Assembly (NCBI RefSeq): GCF_002979515.1
Contig: NZ_PCPA01000013.1
Span: 42,064 to 106,063, forward strand
From: Microbacterium sp. MYb54
GTDB taxonomy: Bacteria; Actinomycetota; Actinomycetes; Actinomycetales; Microbacteriaceae
Direction of reading: 5' to 3'
DNA length: 64,000 nucleotides
A model generated the notes under the pieces. It was not told the origin of the DNA. It saw only the letters and a list, made by a program, of their open reading frames with translations, and searched no databases. This document shows positions 26,867-35,002 of this stretch, piece by piece (positions within the stretch are counted from its first letter, which is position 1; each line of letters opens with the position of its first letter). The translations under genes and the position numbers were made by a program.

Positions 26867-27154
26867 ATGTTGGGGATGACGGAACCACTGGTCTGGACCT
26901 TGATCGGCGTTGTCGCCGCAGGCATGTTCGGCACGATCACGCTGATCTCGACGATGTTTCTGCGCACGATGCAGAACGGTTTCGATGGGGTGCGCACCGA
27001 GATGCGGAACGAGTTCGCCAGCGTGCGCACCGAGATGCGGAACGAGTTCGCGAATGTACGGACCGAGATCGGGGCGGTGCACGAGCGAATCGATCACCTG
27101 GATCGCGACGTCAACGCGATCTACCGTCACCTGTTCGGCATCGACCGCGGGTGA
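26867..27154 (+). CDS. Small membrane protein with 11-residue repeats
   Basis: 95 aa. One transmembrane helix (about residues 10-32) is followed by a charged coiled-coil made of two almost identical 11-residue units (VRTEMRNEFAS/N) and a third partial one, encoded by 33-bp DNA repeats at 26990-27022 and 27023-27055. The rest (HERIDHLDRDVNAIYRHLFG) continues the helix. ATG 26867 follows GACACT with a 6-nt spacer; ATG 26876 is an alternative. The same plan, TM plus hendecad repeats, occurs in the pair at 52133 and 52365. No function known. Confidence 0.75.
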   Translation: MLGMTEPLVWTLIGVVAAGMFGTITLISTMFLRTMQNGFDGVRTEMRNEFASVRTEMRNEFANVRTEIGAVHERIDHLDRDVNAIYRHLFGIDRG

Positions 27155-27169
27155 CCGGCGCCGACCGGG

Positions 27170-27637
27170 TCAGGCGCTCTCGAGCTCCGCGATCACGATC
27201 TTCTTCATGTGCATCAGGGCCTGGATCTGATCGGGTCGCTGCTGCAGCAGGTCGAGGCCGGCGGGGATCACCTGCCAGCTGACGCCGAACCGGTCCTTGC
27301 ACCAGCCGCACGCCTCGGACTCCGGCACGGCCGACAGCGCCTGCCAGTAGTGGTCGATCTCCGCTTGGTCGGCGCACTCGATCACGAAGGAGATCGCCTC
27401 GTTGAAGGTGAAGGGCGGTCCGCCGTCGATGCAGCCGAACCGTGTGCCGTTCAGAGTGAACTCGCCGTTGATCACCTTCCCCGACATCCCCTCGAAGTGC
27501 TCGCTGAGGTTCTCGTCCGGATAGAAGGTGACGCTGTCGATCGACGAGTTCGGGAACACCGAGACGTAGTAGTCCATCGCCTCCTGCGCGCTGTCGACGA
27601 ACCAGAGATACGGACGGATGGGTGTGACGCCTGCCAT
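27170..27637 (-). CDS. VOC-fold protein, PhnB-like
   Basis: 155 aa. The fold resembles PhnB / 3-demethylubiquinone methyltransferase-like vicinal-oxygen-chelate proteins: IRPYLWFVDSAQEAMDYYVSVFPNS at the start, EFTLNGTRFGCIDGGPPFTFNEAISFVIEC in the middle, and the aromatic CGWCKDRFGVSWQVIP near the end. Binding of a small aromatic or metal-dependent substrate is possible; no reaction is assigned. GAGGAGG lies 6 nt before ATG 27637. Confidence 0.85.
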   Translation of the reverse strand: MAGVTPIRPYLWFVDSAQEAMDYYVSVFPNSSIDSVTFYPDENLSEHFEGMSGKVINGEFTLNGTRFGCIDGGPPFTFNEAISFVIECADQAEIDHYWQALSAVPESEACGWCKDRFGVSWQVIPAGLDLLQQRPDQIQALMHMKKIVIAELESA

Positions 27638-27707
27638 GTCGGCCTCCTCGATCGGCACTCACGCTACGCTCGCGTTCACCGTCTGTCGAGAGGGTCTCGG
27701 CGCGGAC

Positions 27708-28388
27708 TCAGGCCGCGTATCTCCGGCACCACTCGTACATGATCACGGCAGCCGCGGCGCTGGCGTTGATCGAGCGCGTCGAGCCGTATTGCGTGATCTC
27801 GATGTGGGCGGAAGCGGCGGCGAGCGCTTCGGCGGAGAGCCCCGGCCCCTCCTGGCCGAACAGCAGCACGCAGCGCTGCGGCAGGTCGGCCTTGTCGACG
27901 GGCACTGCGCCGTCGACGTTGTCGACCGCGATGATCGGAAGCTCTTCGGCCGCGGCCCATGCGGCGAACGTCTCGACGTCTTCGTGGTGCACGACGTGCT
28001 GGTAGCGGTCGGTGACCATGGCCCCGCGCTTGTTCCAGCGCCGGCGACCGATGATGTGCACGGTGTCGGCGAGGAAAGCGTTGGCGCTGCGCACGATCGA
28101 CCCGATGTTCATGTCGTGCTGCCAATTCTCGATCGCCACGTGGAACGGATGCCGCTGCGTGTCGAGGTCGGCGACGATCGCCTCCATCCGCCAGTAGCGG
28201 TAGCGGTCGATCACGTTGCGGGTGTCGCCCGCCGCGAGGAGCTCCGGGTCGTACTGCTCCCCGGCCGGCCATTCCTCCTCGCCACCGGGCCAGGGACCGA
28301 CCCCGTACCCGGGCTGGGCGATCGAACCCGTGTTCACCGGCTCCGCCGGAGCGTCGGGGTTCGTGCTCTGCGGCGCGGCGTCATCCAT
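27708..28388 (-). CDS. TrmH/SpoU-family RNA 2'-O-methyltransferase
   Basis: 226 aa SPOUT enzyme. Motif 1 is in NIGSIVRSANAFLADTVHIIGRRRWNKRG, motif 2 LLFGQEGPGLS, and motif 3 QYGSTRSINASAAAAVIMYEW, which form the knotted SAM site. The first ~50 residues are an acidic Pro-rich extension. The target nucleotide in tRNA or rRNA cannot be told from sequence. Start supported by TAGCTT (28395-28400, minus strand), 6 nt, ATG. Divergent from mntH. Confidence 0.9.
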   Translation of the reverse strand: MDDAAPQSTNPDAPAEPVNTGSIAQPGYGVGPWPGGEEEWPAGEQYDPELLAAGDTRNVIDRYRYWRMEAIVADLDTQRHPFHVAIENWQHDMNIGSIVRSANAFLADTVHIIGRRRWNKRGAMVTDRYQHVVHHEDVETFAAWAAAEELPIIAVDNVDGAVPVDKADLPQRCVLLFGQEGPGLSAEALAAASAHIEITQYGSTRSINASAAAAVIMYEWCRRYAA

Positions 28389-28467
28389 CCCGCCAAGCTA
28401 TCGCCGCGACGCACCCGCTCCCGCCGCGACCCCTGCGGCTGCACTCGGGAATCGACCTGCCGAGATA

Positions 28468-28511
28468 TTTAGGTAGACCGAAAAATACGCTACGGTTTCG
28501 GTGTGCCTAAA
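28468..28511. promoter_or_regulatory. Two MntR/DtxR-type operators at mntH
   Basis: TTTAGGTAGACCGAAA (28468-28483) and TTTCGGTGTGCCTAAA (28496-28511) are imperfect 16-bp palindromes of the form TTTnGGyn-nrCCnAAA. They flank the -10 TACGGT (28491-28496), which is followed by 6 nt and the GTG start at 28503, so the second covers the start of the leaderless mRNA. The form fits DtxR/MntR-type metalloregulators, one of which (mntR) is encoded at 33988. Confidence 0.7.
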
Positions 28512-29795
28512 AATTCCTCGCTCCCGATGACGACTGCCGCCGCTCCGCCCGCCCGCGCCCCGCGCAGCCTGTGGCTGCTCGGTCCCGCCCTCGTCGCGGG
28601 CGTCGCCTACCTCGACCCCGGCAACGTCGCCAGCAACATGACGGCCGGGGCCCAGTACGGATACCTGCTGGTGTGGGTCGTGCTCGCCGGCAACGTGATG
28701 GCGTGGCTGATCCAGTACCTCTCCGCGAAGCTGGGCGTCGTCACGGGGCAGAGCCTCCCCGAGGTGCTGGGCGCACGGCTGAAGCGGCCCTGGGCCCGCC
28801 GCGCCTACTGGCTGCAGGCAGAGCTCGTCGCGATGGCCACCGACCTGGCCGAGGTCATCGGCGGCGCGGTAGCCCTGAACCTGCTGTTCGACGTGCCGCT
28901 GCTGCTGGGCGGCGTGATCACCGGCGCCGTCTCGATGATCCTGCTCACGGTGCAGAGCCGCCGCGGCGCACGCCCGTTCGAGTTCGTGATCATCGGGCTG
29001 ATGGCGATCATCACGATCGGATTCGTCGCGGGCGTGTTCGACGTGCCGCCGGACCCGGCAGGGGTCCTCGGCGGAATGGTTCCTCGTTTCGAAGACACCG
29101 GCTCCGTCCTGCTGGCAGCATCCATCCTCGGCGCGACGATCATGCCGCATGCGATCTACGCGCACTCCTCTCTCGCCCGCGACCGCTTCGGCGCCACGAC
29201 CGCTCACGCCGGCGACGAGGCCGTGCGCACCGAGACCTCGCGTATCCGTCGTCTGCTCACGGCCACCCGTTGGGACGTCTCGATCGCCATGGTGATCGCC
29301 GGGTCCGTGAACCTGTGCATCCTGCTTCTCGCCGCCGCGAACCTCGCCGGCGTCGAGGGCACCGACTCCCTGGAGGGCGCGCACGCCGCACTCGCCGCCG
29401 GGCTCGGACCGGTCGTGGCGACCTTCTTCGCCGTGGGTCTACTCGCCTCGGGCCTGGCTTCGACCTCGGTGGGCGCCTACGCGGGCGCGGAGATCATGCA
29501 CGGCCTGCTGCACGTGCGCATCCCGCTGCTCGTGCGCCGACTGGTCACGCTGATCCCCGCACTCGTGATCCTGGGCATCGGCTTCGACCCGACGCTCGCC
29601 CTGGTCCTCAGTCAGGTGGTGCTCTCGTTCGGCATCCCGTTCGCGCTGATTCCCCTGGTCGTGCTCACCGCGCAGCGGCGCACGCTCGGCACCTGGGTCA
29701 ACCGACGGTGGACGACAGCGGCGGGAATCCTCGCCTCCGTGCTGTTGATCGCGCTCAACGGCGCCCTGCTCTGGCTGGTGCTGACGGGAGCCTGA
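28503..29795 (+). CDS. mntH: NRAMP-family Mn2+/divalent metal transporter
   Basis: 430-aa proton-coupled divalent cation importer, about eleven helices. TM1 carries the DPGN metal motif (VAYLDPGNVASNMTAGAQYGY) and TM6 the MPH motif (GATIMPHAIYAHSSL); both are essential for Mn2+ coordination. The GTG start directly follows the TACGGT -10 box. Two MntR-type palindromes bracket the promoter, so repression by Mn-loaded MntR (encoded at 33988) is expected. The small membrane protein at 29815 follows immediately. Confidence 0.95.
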   Translation: MPKNSSLPMTTAAAPPARAPRSLWLLGPALVAGVAYLDPGNVASNMTAGAQYGYLLVWVVLAGNVMAWLIQYLSAKLGVVTGQSLPEVLGARLKRPWARRAYWLQAELVAMATDLAEVIGGAVALNLLFDVPLLLGGVITGAVSMILLTVQSRRGARPFEFVIIGLMAIITIGFVAGVFDVPPDPAGVLGGMVPRFEDTGSVLLAASILGATIMPHAIYAHSSLARDRFGATTAHAGDEAVRTETSRIRRLLTATRWDVSIAMVIAGSVNLCILLLAAANLAGVEGTDSLEGAHAALAAGLGPVVATFFAVGLLASGLASTSVGAYAGAEIMHGLLHVRIPLLVRRLVTLIPALVILGIGFDPTLALVLSQVVLSFGIPFALIPLVVLTAQRRTLGTWVNRRWTTAAGILASVLLIALNGALLWLVLTGA

Positions 29796-29814
29796 GCCCG
29801 GATAGGCTCGATGC

Positions 29815-30111
29815 ATGTCTGCTGAGAACGCCCGCCGCAACATCCGCATCCTCACCTGGATCGGCTTCGCGACGGGCGTGATCGGCGGCCTGCTGATCGC
29901 GTTCCCGAACGTCATCGGCCTCGCGAGCCCCTGGGTGCAGCTCGCACTCGGCGTCGCCACCCTCGTCCTGGCGTTCCGAGCACGCAAGATCGGGATGACC
30001 GAGATCGAAGGGTTCGACGGCCGGCTCTCGCTGGCCGCCGCCCTCCTCGGGTTCCTCGTCCTGTTCTTCGCGGGTCAGGCCGCGTTCATCATCCTGACCA
30101 CCCTGGGCTGA
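29815..30111 (+). CDS. Small hypothetical membrane protein
   Basis: 98 aa with three hydrophobic helices (about residues 10-30, 40-55 and 70-95) and a basic loop (FRARKIGMTE). No known family. TAGGCT (29803-29808), 6 nt, ATG gives it its own leaderless promoter 19 nt after mntH. Convergent with the NhaC gene. Confidence 0.75.
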   Translation: MSAENARRNIRILTWIGFATGVIGGLLIAFPNVIGLASPWVQLALGVATLVLAFRARKIGMTEIEGFDGRLSLAAALLGFLVLFFAGQAAFIILTTLG

Positions 30112-30118
30112 CCCCGGC

Positions 30119-31564
30119 CTACGCGGTGACGAATCCCGTCACCAGGTAGAGCACGAACGACAACCCGGCGGCGATGCCCGCATAGGGCAGGATCGCGAGC
30201 ATCAGGTTGATCGGCTTGATGCCGATCGAACGCGACGCGAGGATGATGCCGTCGCCGTACAGGCAGGTGGTGCTGCCGAGCGCGGCGCCGGAGAACACCG
30301 CGGCACCCGCGAGGATCGGATCGGCTCCGAGAGCGAGCGCCAGCGGGAGGACGACCGGGGTGATCACCGCGGCGAGGTCCCAGAACGAGCCGGTCGCGTA
30401 CGCGTAGATGCCGCACACGGCGAACACGATCGCCGGGAGCAGTGCCGGGGTGAGCACGGGCTCGGTGACCTGGATCACGAACTCCGCGAGCTGGAGGGCG
30501 ATGTTCATCTCCTGCACCATGAACGCCAGCACCGTGAGGATCATCACGAACAGCATGCTCTCGATACCCTCGAGCGCGGCGTCGAGCACCCCGCGGATGC
30601 TGAGCCGACGCTGCACGAGCACGATCACGATCGTCACGGCGAGCGACGCAGCGGTACCGGCCACGACGTTGGCGTTCGTGGCGATCGTGACGCCGACGAG
30701 CACGGCCATGGCGATCAGGAAGCCCCACGGCTGCGGTTTGCGGTCTGTCTCGGTCGAGGTCGCGAGGGCTGTGGCGACCCGCTGGGCGGTCGAACCGTCG
30801 GGGTCGTCGGCCTTCAGCTCGGCCAGGAGCGCCACACCCTCGGCCCGTCGCTCGTCGTCGGTCGTGCCGAGGGGGAACACGTCGCCGTCACGCTCCGTGC
30901 GGATCGCGTCACGCTTGATCACACCCAACTTCGGCAGCCAGCCGATGCTCATCAGGAGTGCGACCGCCAGCGCCGCCCACCCGAAGAAGATGAACGGGAT
31001 CGCCTGCAGGTAGGCGCCGAAGCCGGTGCCGCCGACTGTGACGCCCTGCGCCTCGAACAGCCCGGAGAAGAAGAGAGCCCAGGTCGAGACGGGAATCAGC
31101 ACGGCGATCGGCGCGGCCGTCATCTTCATGATCGCGCCGAGCTGCGTACGCGGCACGCGGTAGCGGTCGGTGACCTGCTTCATCGACGTGCCGGTGGTGA
31201 GCACGTTCAGGTAGTCGTCGACGAACAGCACGACCGACAGCAGGAAGGTCAGCACCATCGACTTGCGACGGGAGGTCACGAACCGTTCGGCCCAGTTCGC
31301 GAAGTCGGTGACGATACCCGACTTCTCGAACAACATCATCAGGATGCCGAACAGCGCGACGATCAGCAGGAGCCACTGCGCGGTCTCGTTGGACAGCGCC
31401 TTGCCGGTGTACTCGACCCAGACGTCGAAGCCGCCCCAGCCACCGAGGAGCAGTGCCCCGGCGACGGTGCCGCAGAACAGGGCGAAGAGGGTTCGCCTGG
31501 TGGCGACCGCGACGATCAGGATCACCACGATGGGGAGGAGCGCGAGAGCGCCGAATTCAGGCAT
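30119..31564 (-). CDS. NhaC-family Na+/H+ antiporter-type transporter
   Basis: About 481 aa, ten to twelve hydrophobic helices. VVLFVDDYLNVLTTGTSMKQVTDRYRVPRTQLG is the NhaC-type signature. A polar loop (KRDAIRTERDGDVFPLGTTDDERRAEG) separates the halves. Members exchange Na+ and H+, or carry organic anions with them. It is probably cotranscribed with the amidohydrolase upstream (59 nt), under control of the divergent TetR protein. ATG 31564 has GAGGTG upstream. Confidence 0.9.
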   Translation of the reverse strand: MPEFGALALLPIVVILIVAVATRRTLFALFCGTVAGALLLGGWGGFDVWVEYTGKALSNETAQWLLLIVALFGILMMLFEKSGIVTDFANWAERFVTSRRKSMVLTFLLSVVLFVDDYLNVLTTGTSMKQVTDRYRVPRTQLGAIMKMTAAPIAVLIPVSTWALFFSGLFEAQGVTVGGTGFGAYLQAIPFIFFGWAALAVALLMSIGWLPKLGVIKRDAIRTERDGDVFPLGTTDDERRAEGVALLAELKADDPDGSTAQRVATALATSTETDRKPQPWGFLIAMAVLVGVTIATNANVVAGTAASLAVTIVIVLVQRRLSIRGVLDAALEGIESMLFVMILTVLAFMVQEMNIALQLAEFVIQVTEPVLTPALLPAIVFAVCGIYAYATGSFWDLAAVITPVVLPLALALGADPILAGAAVFSGAALGSTTCLYGDGIILASRSIGIKPINLMLAILPYAGIAAGLSFVLYLVTGFVTA

Positions 31565-31623
31565 GGAAGTCACCTCAGTGTGAAGGGAGCGAGTGTGGAG
31601 GAGGGGTGCGGGCGAGCCGGGGG

Positions 31624-33237
31624 TCAGGGCTCGGACCCGCCGACGACCGTCGCCTGTACGGGCAGGTCGGGGAGGTCGTCAGGAGAGACGTGCAGCGGGT
31701 TCTCCGCCCACACGGCGTAGTCGGCCCGGAACCCCGGAGCGATGCGACCGAGGTCGGCATCACCCTGGGCTCGGGCGGCGCCCACGGTGTAGCCGTGCAG
31801 CGCCTGGTAGGGGGTGAGCACCTGGTCGGGCTCGAACACGGGGGCGCCGGGATCGCCCGGGCGGCGGCGCAACATCGACCACGCGAGGCCGATGCGGGCG
31901 TCGTTCTGCGCGATGGGCCAGTCGGATCCGAGGGCGAGGGTCGCTCCGGCCTCCCAGTAGTCGCGCACACGCCAGGCACGGGCGGCGCGCACGGGCCCGA
32001 GTCGGTGCGACCAGTCGTCCGAGCCGTCGGCCTTGCGCCACTGCATGTGCAGGGGCTGCATCGAGGCGGTTATCCCGGCCGCGGCGATGCGCGCGACATC
32101 ACGGTCGGTGGTCGTCTCGAGGTGCTCGATGCGGTGCGGCGCCCCTGAGGCGCTGCGCACTCCGGCCGCGAGATACGCGTCGACGACTTCCCCGACGGCC
32201 CGGTCACCGATCGCGTGCGTCGCGACCTGGAACCCGGCTTCGGCGTATCGCCGCACGGTGCGGCCGTACGCCGCGGCATCTTTCCAGAACGGCTCCAGGC
32301 CCTCACCGGCTGAGTCGGGCTCGTGCAGCCATGCGGTTCCGGTCTCGACCACGCCGTCGGCATAGAGCTTGACCACTCCACCGCGCCACCGGTCGCCGCG
32401 CCGGTCGCGCATCGCGAGGTTCGCGGCCGTACGCTCCTCGTCGAACCCGGGCTCGTGGTCGATGGCCGAGACGATGCGGATCGGGAGCCCTGGCCCCTGC
32501 TCCAGAGCGGCGAGCAGTTCGAGCGTGGCGAAGCCGCCGTCCATGATCGTGCCGCCGGTGAGGCCGGAGCCACGCAGTCCGCGCAGCAGCTCATGCCCGA
32601 CGGCGAGGGTCTGATCGCGCGTCAACGCCGGGGCGCTCAGCCGTACGGGCTCGTAGGCGCCGAGCTCGCGCAGCTCCCCGGTCGGGCGGCCATCGGCATC
32701 GATGACCACGCACGACGAGTCTTCGAACTCGCGCGCGCCGGTGATGCCCGCGCGCGCAAGGCCGGCGCGGCTGGCGAGGGCGGTGTGGCCGTCGAACACG
32801 ATCAGCAGCGCCGGGAGCCCGCGCACCGCATCGTCGATCGCGGCCGCCGTCATCGGCAGGTCGTGGAACACGTCGTAGTCGAGGTTCCAGCCGCGCACCC
32901 ACGGATCGGCGTCTTCGGCGAGCGCGCGATCGGCTTCGGCACGAAGCGCTGCGAGAAGCGCTGTTCCCGTGGTGAGCCCGCCCAGGTCGATCCCGGCCGT
33001 CAGCTCGATCCCCTGGATCGGGTGCAGGTGCGCATCGATGAGCCCTGGCGTCACAGCGGCACCGCTGAGATCGTGCACGACCGTGCGGGGTCCGCGCAGC
33101 TCGCGGACCAGTGCGTCGTCGCCCACGGCGAGGAAGCGGCCGTCGCGCACTGCGAAGGCGGTGGCGTGCGGGCGGCGCGGGTCCATCGTCACCACGTGCG
33201 CGCCGGTGACAATGGTGTCGGCGTCGAAACCGGTCAT
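31624..33237 (-). CDS. Amidohydrolase family protein (YtcJ-like)
   Basis: 537-aa metal-dependent hydrolase. Ligands are in DAHLHPIQG (HxH), a probable carboxylated lysine in GGVVKLYADGV, then ATHAIGDRAV and HRIEHLE (two His), and LGSDWPI (Asp). This is the YtcJ/N-acyl-amino-acid-type branch of the superfamily. No signal peptide. It precedes the NhaC gene and is divergent from the TetR regulator at 33322, so a catabolic module is likely; the substrate is unknown. ATG 33237 is chosen at the conserved FDADTIVTGAHVVTMD start; the frame is open far upstream but antisense. Confidence 0.9.
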   Translation of the reverse strand: MTGFDADTIVTGAHVVTMDPRRPHATAFAVRDGRFLAVGDDALVRELRGPRTVVHDLSGAAVTPGLIDAHLHPIQGIELTAGIDLGGLTTGTALLAALRAEADRALAEDADPWVRGWNLDYDVFHDLPMTAAAIDDAVRGLPALLIVFDGHTALASRAGLARAGITGAREFEDSSCVVIDADGRPTGELRELGAYEPVRLSAPALTRDQTLAVGHELLRGLRGSGLTGGTIMDGGFATLELLAALEQGPGLPIRIVSAIDHEPGFDEERTAANLAMRDRRGDRWRGGVVKLYADGVVETGTAWLHEPDSAGEGLEPFWKDAAAYGRTVRRYAEAGFQVATHAIGDRAVGEVVDAYLAAGVRSASGAPHRIEHLETTTDRDVARIAAAGITASMQPLHMQWRKADGSDDWSHRLGPVRAARAWRVRDYWEAGATLALGSDWPIAQNDARIGLAWSMLRRRPGDPGAPVFEPDQVLTPYQALHGYTVGAARAQGDADLGRIAPGFRADYAVWAENPLHVSPDDLPDLPVQATVVGGSEP

Positions 33238-33270
33238 GGGCTGTACCTTCGTCGGTATTGACTCATTCGG

Positions 33271-33289
33271 TATTGAAAGAGTTTCAATA
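33271..33289. promoter_or_regulatory. TetR palindrome between amidohydrolase and regulator
   Basis: TATTGAAA-GAG-TTTCAATA is perfect in its 8-nt arms and flanked by GGTAT / ATACC, so the outer symmetry is longer. It sits midway between the divergent start codons at 33237 and 33322, the expected place for a TetR operator. Confidence 0.75.
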
Positions 33290-33321
33290 AAATACCAGAC
33301 GCCTGAGCAGAATCGAGCACG

Positions 33322-33978
33322 ATGACGAAATCTCCGCGCAGCGTCGGCCGACCGTCGACGCAGGTGCTCACCGAAGAGCGCATCCTGAAGGCCGCCTTCA
33401 CGCTCAGCGCGCAGCGCACCCCGCGCCAGTTCACGATGACCGCACTCGCGGAATCGCTGGGCGTTCGCACCTCGGCGCTCTATCACCACTTCGCGAACCG
33501 CGACGCGGTGATCCGGGCGATGCGCGGGCAGGTCAGCCGCGCGCTCGTCTCCCCCGTGCTGCACGAGATGTCCGTCGAGGACGCACTCCTCACGTGGGCG
33601 CACAGCTACCGCGACGCCGCGATCGCCGCGCCGGAGGCAATGGTCATGCTCGCGACCTCGCCGATCGACGCCGACGAGGGCTCGTTCGCCGACTACGAGC
33701 AGATTGCCCGCCTGCTCAGCGACGACGGCTGGCCGACCGACACGATCGTCGACGCCATCGTGGCTCTGGAGTCGTTCATCATCGGCTCCGCCCTCGACGC
33801 CCTCGCCCCCGCGGACAACATGGCCCCCGGAGAGCTCGCGCCGCAGTTCCCGACCTTCGCCGAGGCCGAGACCGCCCGTGCGCGCCTCAGCACGGACCCT
33901 GCCCGCCGCACGTTCGAGATCGGGGTACGGGCGCTCATCCACGGACTCACCTCGTGGGCGCGCGAGCGCACCACGTAG
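33322..33978 (+). CDS. TetR-family transcriptional regulator
   Basis: 218 aa. The HTH TMTALAESLGVRTSALYHHFANRDAVIRAM (residues about 38-68) is followed by a ligand-binding helical domain of the TetR_C type (TWAHSYRDAAIAAPEAMVML). It is divergent from the amidohydrolase-NhaC operon, with a 19-bp palindrome in between, so it likely represses that operon and itself. Effector unknown. mntR begins 9 nt downstream, but with its own promoter-like TAGGCT. Confidence 0.9.
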   Translation: MTKSPRSVGRPSTQVLTEERILKAAFTLSAQRTPRQFTMTALAESLGVRTSALYHHFANRDAVIRAMRGQVSRALVSPVLHEMSVEDALLTWAHSYRDAAIAAPEAMVMLATSPIDADEGSFADYEQIARLLSDDGWPTDTIVDAIVALESFIIGSALDALAPADNMAPGELAPQFPTFAEAETARARLSTDPARRTFEIGVRALIHGLTSWARERTT

Positions 33979-33987
33979 GCTGGACCG

Positions 33988-34617
33988 GTGGCATCCCCTG
34001 CAGCTGACGACTACCTGAAGACCGTCTACGCGCACACCGAGTGGCAGGACGCACCGATCACTCCCTCGGTGCTCGCCGCGAAGCTCGGCATCGCCCCGTC
34101 GTCTGTCACCGAGATGGTGAAGAAGCTCGCCGCCGCCGGCCTCGTCTCGCACGTGCCCTACGGTGCGGTGCGACTGACGGATGCCGGCACCGTCCGCGCT
34201 CTCGCCATGGTGCGCCGGCACCGCTTGGTCGAGACCTGGTTGGTGCAGGAGTTCGACTACGGCTGGGACGAGGTGCACGACGAGGCCGAAGTGCTCGAGC
34301 ACACCATCAGCGACCGGCTGCTGGAGGGCATAGACGCACGCCTCGGACGCCCGCGCTTCGACCCGCACGGCGACGCGATCCCCGATGCCGAAGGTCACAT
34401 CGAGCGCGTGCCGTTCGTACTGCTCGCCGATGCACCTGTCGGGCACGTCGGTCGGGTGCTACGGGTGAGCGACCAGGACCCGGAGGTGCTCCGCGCCGTC
34501 GAAGCCGCAGGGATCGCCGTGGGCGTCGAGGTCGAAGTGACCGCAGGCGGCTTCTCGATCGGCGGCACCGAGGCCGAGGTCGCGCACGCCGCCGACGCGA
34601 TCTGGCTCACCGCCTGA
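33988..34617 (+). CDS. mntR: DtxR-family manganese-responsive repressor
   Basis: 209-aa metalloregulator. The N-terminal HTH (SVLAAKLGIAPSSVTEMVKKLAAAGLV) is followed by VRRHRLVETWLVQEFDYGWDEVHDEAEVLEH, which carries the His/Glu ligands of the metal sites and dimerisation helices, and a C-terminal SH3-like FeoA domain (VGHVGRVLRVSDQDPEV). GTG 33988 follows TAGGCT with a 6-nt spacer inside the previous gene's 3' end. It is the likely regulator of mntH at 28503, whose promoter has two matching palindromes. Confidence 0.9.
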   Translation: MASPAADDYLKTVYAHTEWQDAPITPSVLAAKLGIAPSSVTEMVKKLAAAGLVSHVPYGAVRLTDAGTVRALAMVRRHRLVETWLVQEFDYGWDEVHDEAEVLEHTISDRLLEGIDARLGRPRFDPHGDAIPDAEGHIERVPFVLLADAPVGHVGRVLRVSDQDPEVLRAVEAAGIAVGVEVEVTAGGFSIGGTEAEVAHAADAIWLTA

Positions 34618-34696
34618 CCCGATATGAAGCGGCCGCCCCTGTCTCTTTTTCGGGTGCCGATCTCCTAGGGTTGAATCCAAACCGGGGGGTTGGTTC

Positions 34697-35002
34697 ATGT
34701 CACAGGATTTCAGCATCACGCAGTTGGTGCTGTCGACGCAGCGCACGGAGCTCGAGGTCTCGGCACGTGAACTCGAGCTGAAGATGAGCACTGCCCACGC
34801 CGCTGACACCGGCGTGCAGGCACCGGTCGGCCGCACGTCACTGAGGGAGATGCTGGAGGGCGCCATCGGGGAAACTCATGCGCTGGTGCAGATCGCTCAG
34901 GACGACGTGCAGAAGATCGCCGGCCGACTGCTGACGCTGGAGACGCAGACCGCGGACCTCGACCTGCGCCTCGGCGCCGGTTGGGAAGATCTTCCGCTGT
35001 GA
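34697..35002 (+). CDS. Small helical protein, putative WXG/Lap-like partner
   Basis: 101 aa, predicted all-helical, with charged heptad-like stretches (ELEVSARELELKM; VQKIAGRLLTLETQTADLDLRL) and a C-terminal tail rich in Trp/Asp (GWEDLPL). No domain recognised. The stop overlaps the start of the following helical-hydrolase gene (GTGA), so the two are translationally coupled. In type VII secretion loci, small helical proteins of this size encoded just upstream of LXG effectors act as their partners; the role here is inferred from that arrangement. A GGGGGG tract 8 nt upstream may serve as ribosome site. Confidence 0.65.
   Translation: MSQDFSITQLVLSTQRTELEVSARELELKMSTAHAADTGVQAPVGRTSLREMLEGAIGETHALVQIAQDDVQKIAGRLLTLETQTADLDLRLGAGWEDLPL

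Noticed and set aside
31624..34446. A 940-codon minus-strand frame over amidohydrolase, TetR and mntR
   Set aside because: Only the part from 33237 has amidohydrolase signatures; the rest is antisense to the TetR and mntR genes and repetitive in composition.
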